A stretch of DNA of 64,000 bases from Geminicoccaceae bacterium. Its GTDB lineage: Bacteria > Pseudomonadota > Alphaproteobacteria > Geminicoccales > Geminicoccaceae. This document shows positions 52,375 to 60,820 of the stretch, piece by piece (the stretch's first letter is position 1; every line of letters begins with the position of its first letter). A model generated the notes under the pieces. The model saw only the letters and a program-made list of their open reading frames with translations. It was not told the DNA's origin and did no database searches. A program made the translations under genes and the position numbers. The stretch covers positions 41,681 through 105,680 of the forward strand of contig JANXAZ010000008.1 in the NCBI GenBank assembly GCA_025062095.1. The letters are read 5' to 3'.

Positions 52375-52389
52375 GTTCGACTTTTGTTC
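52375..52389. promoter_or_regulatory. LexA (SOS) box of imuA
   Basis: GTTC-GACTTTT-GTTC on the plus strand, exactly the alphaproteobacterial LexA pattern. Two extra GTTC repeats lie just beside it (52363 and 52367), but their spacing does not fit. The box covers the region just upstream of the imuA start. Confidence 0.88.
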
Positions 52390-52427
52390 TCGGGCAAGGG
52401 CGTCGCCCGCTTCCGCGGCTTCGTCTC

Positions 52428-53927
52428 TCATCCCGCCGGCGGGCCCTTCTGGGCGACGAAGGAGGCGAGCGCGCGGAAAAGAGCGCGATCGCAGAACCAG
52501 AGCGCACCGCCGTAAGCCGCGGCGCCGATCGCCCCGCCGAGGGCGAGGCGCGCGAGAGGGGGCAGATCGACGCCGAACGGTCGGAGCCCGAGCAAAAGGA
52601 GCGCGAGCACCGCCGTCGCCGCCGCCGGTCCCGAAAGATCGCGCAACAGCGTCGCCGGGGCGAGACCGGCGCGGGTCTCGAGCAGCCGCGCTCCCGCCAC
52701 CAGCCCCGTGCATTGGGCGAGGGCGCGGCCGAGAAGAGCGGGGACGAGGCCCCAAGGCGCGAGGCTCGCCAGCGCGATCGCCCCCGGGACCACGGTGGCG
52801 GTGTGGGCGAGGAGAGCGGCGCGCGGCTGCCCGACGGCGATCAGCACCTGCGCGGCGAGCGCGGTGAAGCTCGCGACCAGACCGGAAAGGGCGAGGATGC
52901 GGGTCGGCGCGATCGCCGCCGTCCATTGCGCACCGAAAAGAAGCGGAACGAGCGCGTCGGCGAAAAGCGCGAGCCCGCAGAAGACCGGCAGGCACACGGC
53001 CGCGGAGAGCTGGAACGCCCGGCGGAAGGCCGTGGTCGCATCGGCCGCGGAACCGGCGAGCCGGGCGAGGACGGGAAGAGCGAGATCGGCGATGGAGCCG
53101 CCCGAGAGCATGAAGAAGGCCTGAAGGAGCCGCTCGGCGACGTAGAAGGCGCCCACGAGTTCCGCCGGCAGCCAAAGACCGAGGGCCAAGACGGCGGCGG
53201 TACCGACGAGGTTGGGAAGGGCATAGCCGGCGATCGGCACCGCGGTCCGGGCGAGCGCGCGCGCTTGCTTTCGGCCGAAATCCAACTGCGGCCGATAGCC
53301 CGCGCTCGACAGGATCACGATCACGCTCGCGATCCCGTTGGCGAGCTGGCCCAGGATCATCGACCAGGCGCCCCAGCCGTGCAGGGCGAGGGGGATCACC
53401 ACGCCGTAGCCGACCACGGTGCCGATCAGGCTGCGCAGGGCGAGACCGCGATAGTCCAGGCGTCGGCGCAGGAGACCCACGCCGACGAAGGTGACGGCCG
53501 CGAGCAGGCACTGCGGGGCGAGGACGAGGAGCGCGGGCTCGAGCAGGGGCTTGTGGGCGACGACGGCGATCGGCCGGGCGAGGATCGCGACCGAGAGCGC
53601 CATGAGGGCGCCGAGGGCGAGGTTGGCGACGAAGGCGGTGTGGACGTGGCGCTCGGTGAGCTCCGGCTGGCGGATGAGGGCTTCGCTCACGCCTTGACGG
53701 ACGACGAAGGTGGCGACCGTGACGGTCAAGGTGGCGACGGCGACGACGCCGAAGTCTTCCGGGGCGAGCAGGCGCGCGGTGAGGAGGGTGAAGAGGAACG
53801 TGAGGCCTTCGCCGCCGGCGATTTCGACGAACCGCCACACTCCGCCGCGCAAGACTTCGGTGGGGGCGAAGCCGCCCGGTCGCGGGTGGAGCGGTCGGAC
53901 CTCCCCTCCTGCGGGGCGGTCTCTCAT
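52428..53927 (-). CDS. Polysaccharide flippase, Wzx/WzxC-like
   Basis: Inner-membrane MOP-superfamily flippase of 499 residues with about 12-14 helices. The WzxC-type N-terminus reads GVWRFVEIAGGEGLTFLFTLLTARLLAPEDFGVVAVATL. Later segments include VGVGLLRRRLDYRGLALRSLIGTVVGYG, GWGAWSMILGQLANG and AGYALPNLVGTAAVLALGLWLPAELVGAFYVAERLLQ. It should move lipid-linked oligosaccharide units to the periplasmic face for an exopolysaccharide or O-antigen. The start (ATG 53927) has a poor ribosome site and may be later. Two GT2 genes upstream on the same strand are likely partners. Confidence 0.87.
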   Translation of the reverse strand: MRDRPAGGEVRPLHPRPGGFAPTEVLRGGVWRFVEIAGGEGLTFLFTLLTARLLAPEDFGVVAVATLTVTVATFVVRQGVSEALIRQPELTERHVHTAFVANLALGALMALSVAILARPIAVVAHKPLLEPALLVLAPQCLLAAVTFVGVGLLRRRLDYRGLALRSLIGTVVGYGVVIPLALHGWGAWSMILGQLANGIASVIVILSSAGYRPQLDFGRKQARALARTAVPIAGYALPNLVGTAAVLALGLWLPAELVGAFYVAERLLQAFFMLSGGSIADLALPVLARLAGSAADATTAFRRAFQLSAAVCLPVFCGLALFADALVPLLFGAQWTAAIAPTRILALSGLVASFTALAAQVLIAVGQPRAALLAHTATVVPGAIALASLAPWGLVPALLGRALAQCTGLVAGARLLETRAGLAPATLLRDLSGPAAATAVLALLLLGLRPFGVDLPPLARLALGGAIGAAAYGGALWFCDRALFRALASFVAQKGPPAG

Positions 53928-54078
53928 TGCACGGTCGGCGCTCCGTCGTCCCTCGTGCCGGACCGCGATCCGACGACCCGGAGACCGAGCCGGTGTTGCA
54001 ACGCGCGTTCGGCGGACGGGAGCCGCCCGGGTTTTCGACCGCGACGGGCCCGCGAGGACGCGAAGACGGGCGCACCGG

Positions 54079-55260
54079 TCATGGCGGGAGGACCGCCCGG
54101 CGCGAGGAGCGCGCCCCTTCCCACGTCACCGCGCGATGCCCGCGCAGTCCCATGATCACACCGAAACTCGTCCCCGCCAAGGCGACGAGTGCGCTCCACA
54201 ACCGATCGGCAAGCTTGACGCGTAGAGCCCGGGCCGATGCGAAGGCGGCAGCCCCGCCCGTCACGGTCAGAACCACCGGCGCCAGGCCGAAGGTTCGACA
54301 CGCGACCACCAGAACGAGCAGGGAGGCGACCAAAAGACACCAACCCGAGAACCAGCGCAGCAATCGGTGCGAGAAATACTTGTAGAGATTCCAGGCGCCG
54401 AGGCGCCGAAGCTCCGGCCAAAGTACGCGGTGGGAATGCAGGGCCTGAGTCGTCTGACGAACCCTGCGCCGAAATTCCTCTTCGGCTAAAGTGGGATGGG
54501 CTTCGTAGGAGTGCACGCCGCTCGCGCGCACGACGCGGAAACCCTGGACCAGCACGCTCATCGAGACGTGGAGATCGTCGCACAAACCAGGGCTCAACCT
54601 TCGGTACAAGTCACGCCGCAACGCGTAGCAGCCACCAGTAGAACCAATGAGCGAGCCCGTGTCGCTCTCCAGCTGCTTCGTCCAGCCCTCGAACCGGAAG
54701 TAGGTGGTTCCGACCTCGGTGGTCGGCGTCGCGTCGGGATTGGTGTGCTTGAGTGGGACGTCGACACATCCCACTTGCGGGTCCCCGAAGTAACGCCGCA
54801 GCACCCGGACGAGCTCTCGATCCGCGACGATGTCCGCGTCCGTGAAGACCAATACCGCCGACGCGGCAGCGTCGGCGAGCACGTTCATTCCGTAGATCTT
54901 GCCTCGACGTTCTTCGGAAACGAAGACTTTGACGTCCGGCTCGAAGCGGCGGGCGATCTCGACCGTTCGGTCCGTGCAGCCGTCGCAATAGATCAGGATC
55001 TCGACGCCTCCACCGGCCGTCTCTTTGATGTCGAGCAGATTTCTGATCTTCTGCTCGATCACCGCCTCTTCGTTGTGCGCGCAGACGCAGAGCGCGAAGG
55101 TTGCGGGAGCGCCAACCTCGGGCCGGAAAGGCGGGCGCACCGAGCGAGGTCCGAAGAGCGCTCGCGCAGCGAGCAAGGTCAGCTGGTACGGTCCGAACGG
55201 CCACAGGCCGAGGAGTGCGAGAGCACCGGCCGAGACCAGTGCGATGAGATCGAGCGTCAT
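54079..55260 (-). CDS. GT2 glycosyltransferase, membrane-bound (paralogue A)
   Basis: Family 2 glycosyltransferase of 393 residues with an N-terminal helix and two to three C-terminal helices. Core motifs: FALCVCAHNEEAVIEQKIRNLLDI, ILIYCDGCTDRTVEIARRF, AVLVFTDADIVADRELV (DXD site), GSLIGSTGGCYALRRDLY, and DDLHVSMSVLVQGFRVV (ED/QXXRW-like region: EEEFRRRVRQTTQA). It is a processive-type or lipid-glycan transferase of unknown sugar. It has exactly the same length as the gene at 56013-57194 and high similarity to it, so the two arose by duplication. Part of a small polysaccharide group with the flippase. Confidence 0.87.
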   Translation of the reverse strand: MTLDLIALVSAGALALLGLWPFGPYQLTLLAARALFGPRSVRPPFRPEVGAPATFALCVCAHNEEAVIEQKIRNLLDIKETAGGGVEILIYCDGCTDRTVEIARRFEPDVKVFVSEERRGKIYGMNVLADAAASAVLVFTDADIVADRELVRVLRRYFGDPQVGCVDVPLKHTNPDATPTTEVGTTYFRFEGWTKQLESDTGSLIGSTGGCYALRRDLYRRLSPGLCDDLHVSMSVLVQGFRVVRASGVHSYEAHPTLAEEEFRRRVRQTTQALHSHRVLWPELRRLGAWNLYKYFSHRLLRWFSGWCLLVASLLVLVVACRTFGLAPVVLTVTGGAAAFASARALRVKLADRLWSALVALAGTSFGVIMGLRGHRAVTWEGARSSRRAVLPP

Positions 55261-56012
55261 CGAATGTTCCTAGGCGGCGTCGTCACGGTCGCAAAGACTC
55301 CTCGCGTTTCTCCCGACTATCGCCGCGGCTGGAAGGACACCGACGACTTCGCCGATTTCGGGCCGGAAAGCGAGCTCCGGTGGAACGGCGGGATCCGTCC
55401 GCGAACGTTGGCGCAGTCGGCGGCACTTTCGTTCGCAGCGACGCGATCGAACAGACATACCGAAGACCGCCCCCTTCTCCGACCCGTCGATTCGCACTCG
55501 AACCGTCGCTTCCGAGGCTTTCCTCGTCTCCGCGATCGGTCCTCCATGGCCCCTCGGCTCGCGGCCCGAGTATGCCGGTGCGCCCGAGATATCCGTAGCG
55601 CTCGTTGGTGAACCGAACCGTGACACGGCGCCCCTCGCCTGCTCGGACGATGCGTGACGAGAATCCCCGGTGATCATACCCGGTCCGAAAGACCACGGGC
55701 AAGCCGACCAGCGAAGAAGTCGTATTCGAAGACATCGGTGTGATCGAGACGCTCCACCACGCCCTCGATGAGAACAGAGCCCCGTTCGCCGGACACATGC
55801 TCTTTTCTCGGAACCTTCGGAGCCGCGCACCGCCTCGTACCGCCCTCGTTACCGGGGCCCACCGCGCTCGAAGCCGCGAGAGAGGGCACGGCCGTGTCCC
55901 GGGCGACCGAGCCGATACGCGTTGTTCGATGAACGACGGCATTTCGCCGTACTTCCCGCCCCCGTCGAGAGCCACGCCGCTCGCCCAAAGGTTCGAAGCG
56001 ACCGGGCAAAGC
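55261..56012. other. Gap between GT2 paralogues with degraded coding traces
   Basis: About 750 bp without an intact gene, and visibly less GC-rich than its surroundings. On the minus strand two protein-like stretches sit in different frames: GSVLIEGVVERLDHTDVFEYDFF (ending at stop 55674) and TGYDHRGFSSRIVRAGEG followed by VTVRFTNERYGYLGRTGILG. They would join after a one-base shift near 55700. This suggests a decayed small gene, possibly acquired by transfer. Nothing else is recognised. Confidence 0.45.
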
Positions 56013-57194
56013 TCAATCTCCCGGTATCGGAACGCGCGACGACGGGACGGGATCCCAGATCGCCTGCCGCCGACCGAGCAAGCCGTGACACAGGCCCATG
56101 GTCGTGCCGCCGAACGAAACGATCGCGTTCCACAGCCGCAAAACGATTTTGTTCCCGAGGAGAAGGGCGGTGGCGAACAGAGCGGTGAAAGCGGCGACGC
56201 CCGTCGCGATCGACAGGGCGCCGAAGCGAACACCCGCGGCGCCGGCCGCGAAGACCACCGCGCCAAGAAGGCACGCACCCGACGCCCATCGAGCCACGCG
56301 ATGGGACAGGTATTTGTACCGGTGCCAGAGATCGAGTCGGCTGATCTCGGGCCACAAGGCCGAGTGGGAGTGCACCACCTGCGCCGCGATGCGCAGCCTT
56401 CTGCGGAACTCGTCCTCCGCTCGCGTCGCGTAGACCTCCTCGGCGACGACTTCTCGGGCACTGACCACCCGCGCGCCCTGGACGAGCGCGCTCATCGAGA
56501 CGTGGAAATCGTCGCAAACGCCGGGACCGAGCGTTCGAAAGAGCCTTTTACGGATGGCGTAACAAGATCCGTCCGCGCCGATGATCGAACCCGTATCGGT
56601 CTCCAGCCGCTTCGTCCATTCCTCGAAGCGCCAATAAGTCGTGCCCACCTCGGCGGTCGGGGTGGCGTCCGGGTTCGCGTGGCGCAACGGCACGTCTACG
56701 CACCCGATCCGCGGATCGGCGAAATATTGCCTCAGAACCGGAACGAGATTCCGATCGACACGGACGTTGGCATCGGTGAAAATCAATATCGTAGCTCGCG
56801 CCGCCTGCGCCAGCGAGTTCAGCCCGTGGAACTTGCCGCGGCGCTCTTCCGAAGCGATGACCTTGACGTCCGGCTCGAAACGGCGGGCGATCTCGACCGT
56901 TCGGTCTGTGCAGCCGTCGCAGTAGAGCAGGATCTCGACCCCCTCCCCGGCCGCGTCCCTGATGTCGAGCATGTTGCGGATCTTCTGCTCGATCACCGCC
57001 TCTTCGTTGTGCGCACAGACGCAGATCGCGAAGGTCTCCCGGCTGGCGCCTTCCGTCTCCCGCGCCGTCCGCACCGGCACCGGCCCGAACAGGGTGCGCG
57101 CGGCGAGCAGCGTGAGCTGATACGGCCCGAACGGCCACAGACCGACGAGCGCGATGCCCGCGGCCAGAACCCACAAGACGAACTCGACGTTCAT
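56013..57194 (-). CDS. GT2 glycosyltransferase, membrane-bound (paralogue B)
   Basis: 393 residues, parallel throughout to paralogue A: GLWPFGPYQLTLLAARTLFGP, FAICVCAHNEEAVIEQKIRNMLDI, ILLYCDGCTDRTVEIARRF, TILIFTDANVRVDRNLV (DAN instead of DAD at the DXD position), GSIIGADGSCYAIRKRLF and DDFHVSMSALVQGARVV. ATG at 57194 with GAGGAATCC. The D-to-N change at the metal site and the different second half of the acceptor region suggest that the copies use different donors or acceptors. Membrane segments at both ends anchor it on the cytoplasmic face. Confidence 0.87.
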   Translation of the reverse strand: MNVEFVLWVLAAGIALVGLWPFGPYQLTLLAARTLFGPVPVRTARETEGASRETFAICVCAHNEEAVIEQKIRNMLDIRDAAGEGVEILLYCDGCTDRTVEIARRFEPDVKVIASEERRGKFHGLNSLAQAARATILIFTDANVRVDRNLVPVLRQYFADPRIGCVDVPLRHANPDATPTAEVGTTYWRFEEWTKRLETDTGSIIGADGSCYAIRKRLFRTLGPGVCDDFHVSMSALVQGARVVSAREVVAEEVYATRAEDEFRRRLRIAAQVVHSHSALWPEISRLDLWHRYKYLSHRVARWASGACLLGAVVFAAGAAGVRFGALSIATGVAAFTALFATALLLGNKIVLRLWNAIVSFGGTTMGLCHGLLGRRQAIWDPVPSSRVPIPGD

Positions 57195-57741
57195 CGAGGA
57201 TTCCTCACTGGTATCGCCGGGGTCGAAACCGGACCGCGTCCCCCTGCCGACCGCCGGCGTACCGGGAGGAGTTCGCTGCGCGTCGCGAGGTCCGCTCGCG
57301 CGCGATCGGCACCTGGTACCGAAGATCGATGCCCGCGTGCGCGACGAGCGAAGTGGAAGAAAGGTCCCGGGAGGGAAGAAAGACGCGCACATGCGCCTCG
57401 ATCCTTCGGACCCGTGCGCGACGCGGAAGTGGCGATCGCAAGGCGCGCTTCCTCCTCGTGGCCACTCTTCGCCGACACCTCGGCCGAAGAGCCGCAGACT
57501 TTCCGTGCTCCGAGCCGGAGGAGCTCGCGGCCGCCTCCTCGCTGCTCCAGCGATCGTGGGATCGCCTCCGTTCGGGAGCCCGACGACCAGGATCGCTTCG
57601 ATTGCCCATAACGGTGGCACCGGCTCGACGGCAAGCCGACTTCGGGCTTGTATGTATTCGGTTGTGCCGGTGTGATCGTCCGGCCCGCTTCCCATCCCCC
57701 GATCGTCGAACGGGAAGGCTTCCTCGCGCGGAGCCCAGCCG
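57195..57741. other. Non-coding divergent region
   Basis: 547 bp between the GT2 paralogue B and adenine deaminase genes. All frames look random in composition and I find no family-like stretch, hairpin or clear promoter. It presumably holds the two divergent promoters. Confidence 0.5.
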
Positions 57742-59496
57742 ATGACTCCCCTCGATCGACACACCTCCTTCGGCCGAACAACGGCCCCCGACGCTTCCGG
57801 TCTCTCGCGGCGCATCGCCCAGGGCGCGGGTGCCGAGCCCGCCGATCTCGTTCTGCGCGACGTGCGCCTGTTGGACCTCGTCACGGGCGAGCTCCTGCCC
57901 TGCGACATCGCGATCTGCGGCGAGGTGATCGTCGGCACGCTCGAGCGCTACGAGGGCCGCGCGGTGATCGAGGGGCGAGGACGGATCGCCGTGCCCGGCT
58001 TCGTCGATACCCACCTCCACGTCGAATCCTCTCTTCTCGCGCCGGGCGAGCTGGCCCGCTGCGTGCTCGCGCGCGGGACCACGACCATGATCTGCGATCC
58101 GCACGAGATCGCCAACGTGCTCGGCGTCGAGGGCATCCGCTGGATGCTCGACTGGGCGGCGGTGTTGCCGCTCGATCTCAGAGTGCAGCTCTCGTCCTGC
58201 GTGCCGGCGACCGAATTCGAGACCGCGGGCGCCCGGCTCGAAGCCGAGGACCTCGCGCCTCTGCTCGCCCGTCCCGAGGCCCTGGGCCTCGCCGAGGTGA
58301 TGAACTTCCCCGGCGTGCTCGCCCGCGATCCCGGCCTTCTCGCCAAGCTCGCGGCCTTCGCCGATCGGCCGATCGACGGGCACTGCCCGTTGCTCGCGGG
58401 CAAGGGCCTGTGCGGCTACGCCGCCGCCGGTATCCGCACCGAGCACGAGGCGACGCGAGCCGAAGAAGCGCTCGAGAAGCTGCGCAAAGGCTTCCACGTC
58501 CTGATCCGGGAAGGATCGGTCTCCAAAGACTTGCGCGCGCTCGCCCCTCTGATCTCGCCCGAGACGTCGCCCTTCTTGGCTTTTTGCACCGACGATCGCA
58601 ACCCCCTCGACATCGAGGAGGAGGGCCACGTCGACTTCCTCGTCCGCGAGGCGATCCGCACGGGCGCTCCGGCGCATCACGTCTATCGAGTGGCGAGCTG
58701 GTCGGGGGCCCGCGCTTTCGGCCTCTTCGATCGCGGTCTGCTCGCCCCCGGACGCCGCGCCGACATCGTTCTCCTGGACGATCTCGCGAGCTGTGCGGTC
58801 TCAGAAGTGATCGTGGGCGGCAGGCCGGTGCGCGAACTCCTCGCCGAGCCTTTCCCCGGACCCGCTCCGGTGGGCCTCGGTAGCGTGCGCATGCGCCGGC
58901 TCTCAGCCGCGGACTTCCGCATCCCGGCGCCGGCGGCCGCGACCGTTCCCGTGATCGGCGTGATCCCGGGCAAGATCATCACCGAGCGGCTCGAAGCGTC
59001 CCCGCCGCGCCGCGCAGGCGAGCTTCTCGCCGATCCGGCAGCCGATCTCGCCAAGGTCGCGGTGATCGAGCGGCACGGCAAGAACGGCAACATCGGCCGC
59101 GGCTTCGTGCGCGGTTTCGGGCTCGCGCGCGGCGCCATCGCGAGTTCGGTCGGCCACGACAGCCACAACGTCACGGTGGTCGGCGTCGACGACGCGGCGA
59201 TGGCGCTCGCCGCCAACCGCGTGGCCGAGCTCGGCGGAGGCTTCGTGGTGGCGCACGAGGGACGCGTCCTCGCCGAACTCGCCCTGCCCATCGCCGGGCT
59301 CATGTCCGATCGTCCGTTCGCGGACGTCACTTCGGCCCTCCGGCGGCTGCGCGCGGCCGCGCGCGGTCTCGGATGTCGGCTGCCCGAGCCTTTCCTGCAG
59401 GTCTCGTTCCTGCCCTTGCCCGTGATCCCGCACCTCAAGATCACGGATCGCGGGCTTTTCGACGTGGACCGGTTCGCGCTCGTCGAGCTCGTCTGA
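57742..59496 (+). CDS. ade: Adenine deaminase (Ade, amidohydrolase family)
   Basis: Cytosolic metalloenzyme of 584 residues that converts adenine to hypoxanthine in purine salvage. Family landmarks: [51 protein letters not shown] (metal His pair), [56 protein letters not shown], and the C-terminal lobe [24 protein letters not shown] and [21 protein letters not shown] at 57742 without a strong ribosome site. Its stop lies 9 bp from the msrP stop on the other strand. Confidence 0.95.
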   Translation: MTPLDRHTSFGRTTAPDASGLSRRIAQGAGAEPADLVLRDVRLLDLVTGELLPCDIAICGEVIVGTLERYEGRAVIEGRGRIAVPGFVDTHLHVESSLLAPGELARCVLARGTTTMICDPHEIANVLGVEGIRWMLDWAAVLPLDLRVQLSSCVPATEFETAGARLEAEDLAPLLARPEALGLAEVMNFPGVLARDPGLLAKLAAFADRPIDGHCPLLAGKGLCGYAAAGIRTEHEATRAEEALEKLRKGFHVLIREGSVSKDLRALAPLISPETSPFLAFCTDDRNPLDIEEEGHVDFLVREAIRTGAPAHHVYRVASWSGARAFGLFDRGLLAPGRRADIVLLDDLASCAVSEVIVGGRPVRELLAEPFPGPAPVGLGSVRMRRLSAADFRIPAPAAATVPVIGVIPGKIITERLEASPPRRAGELLADPAADLAKVAVIERHGKNGNIGRGFVRGFGLARGAIASSVGHDSHNVTVVGVDDAAMALAANRVAELGGGFVVAHEGRVLAELALPIAGLMSDRPFADVTSALRRLRAAARGLGCRLPEPFLQVSFLPLPVIPHLKITDRGLFDVDRFALVELV

Positions 59497-59505
59497 GGCC
59501 GGGGT

Positions 59506-60432
59506 TCACCGGAAATAAACCGGATCGCTCGGATCGGGATACAGGTGCGCGACCCATTCGCCGTAGCCGTTGAAGATCCGCGTCGGGATCTTCTCCGACT
59601 CGCCCAGGGGTTGTTCCATCTCCTGGCTCCAGCGCGGGTGCGGCACGTTCGGATGGACGTTGGCCCAGAAGCCGTACTCGTCGCCCGCGACCTCCTCCCA
59701 GAAGGTTCGCGGCCGCTGTTCGGTGAAACGGAAGGAGACGATCGACTTGATGCTCTTGAAGCCGTACTTCCAGGGTACGGCGAGGCGCAACGGCGCGCCC
59801 ATGCTCCGGGGAAGCGGCTTCCCGTACGCACCGGTCGCGAGGAAGGCGAGCTCGTTGGTGGCCTCCTCGATCGTAAGACCCTCGGTATAAGGCCAAGGGA
59901 ACCAGAAAGCGCGCTGATTGGGTGCTACTTTCGGGTCGAAAAAGCTCTTCATCTCGACGTATTTGGCCGAGCCCAGCGGGCGCGCGAGCGCAACGAGCTC
60001 CGCCATGGGAAAGCCGGTCCAGGGGATCACCATCGACCAGGCCTCCACGCAGCGGAGGCGATAGACCCGCTCCTCGAGGCTCACCTTGGCCAACAGCGCG
60101 TCGAGATCGAGCGTCAATTCTTTTTCGACGAGACCTTCGATGCGAATGGTCCAAGGCCGGGTCGTCAAGGCCTCGGCCGCTTTCCAGATCTGCTTGTGAG
60201 AGCCGAACTCGAAGAAATTGTTGTATCGGGCGGCGAGCCTTTCCTCGGTGATCGGACGGTCGTCGACCGAATAGCGGGGGTTGCGCGGAAGAGCCGCCGC
60301 CGATCCGACGACCAGGCTTCCTCCGAGAAGGGCGAGACCGCCGAGGGCGCTGCGACGGTCGAACACGAGCGAGGCCGGGGTGACCGATCGCTCGGGTAGA
60401 TCCCACGGGCGACGGCGCAGCGGGCGAGCCAT
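59506..60432 (-). CDS. msrP: MsrP, periplasmic methionine sulfoxide reductase catalytic subunit
   Basis: Molybdopterin enzyme of 308 residues (formerly YedY) that repairs oxidised methionines in periplasmic proteins. A twin-arginine signal (DRRSALGGLALLGGSLV) precedes NFFEFGSHKQIWKAAEAL, the usual start of the mature fold. The molybdenum-ligating Cys is in YRLRCVEAWSMVIPWTGFPM. GAPLRLAVPWKYGFKSIKSIVSFRF and the C-terminal NGYGEWVAHLYPDPSDPVYFR are also characteristic. ATG at 60432. The membrane partner MsrQ is normally adjacent; none is visible here. Confidence 0.95.
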   Translation of the reverse strand: MARPLRRRPWDLPERSVTPASLVFDRRSALGGLALLGGSLVVGSAAALPRNPRYSVDDRPITEERLAARYNNFFEFGSHKQIWKAAEALTTRPWTIRIEGLVEKELTLDLDALLAKVSLEERVYRLRCVEAWSMVIPWTGFPMAELVALARPLGSAKYVEMKSFFDPKVAPNQRAFWFPWPYTEGLTIEEATNELAFLATGAYGKPLPRSMGAPLRLAVPWKYGFKSIKSIVSFRFTEQRPRTFWEEVAGDEYGFWANVHPNVPHPRWSQEMEQPLGESEKIPTRIFNGYGEWVAHLYPDPSDPVYFR

Positions 60433-60820
60433 GGGCTACCTCGCGAGGGGTTCGGAAAAAGCCGCATCCTTCCTAGCACGGGCGCTTCGGGCTGTCGCGA
60501 TCGCCCCGTGCGTCTCGCCTCCGCGATTTCGATCGCGGACGATCCGTGGGACCCGAGCACATCCTTTCCGGTCGGGAGGAGATCCGGAGGGGCGCAGCGG
60601 ACCCGGTACCGGTCGCGAACATCGGAGCGGCGATCCGGCAGGACGACCGGCCGCATATCGCGCGCGGGAGCGTCGCATCGAGGACCGCGGCCGCGGGTCG
60701 GCATCCCGCACGCGCGTCGCCGGTGCTTCGAAAGAGGCGGTGGCGGCACCGACGGCTCCCGGCGCATCGTTTGCTCGCCGGCGGCGCGGCACCGGCGCGT
60801 CCTTTTTCCGGCGCGAGGCG
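60433..60820. other. Intergenic region upstream of msrP
   Basis: 388 bp between the TRAP permease stop and the msrP start. Frames on both strands are random-looking. No msrQ fragment, hairpin with T-run or clear promoter is visible. Confidence 0.5.

Noticed and set aside
52363..52378. Additional GTTC repeats beside the imuA LexA box
   Set aside because: The spacings (8 and 4 bases) do not fit the GTTC-N7-GTTC rule; only 52375-52389 does.
57205..58680. Minus-strand frame of about 490 codons over the start of ade
   Set aside because: Antisense to a well-conserved adenine deaminase; composition shows no family signature.
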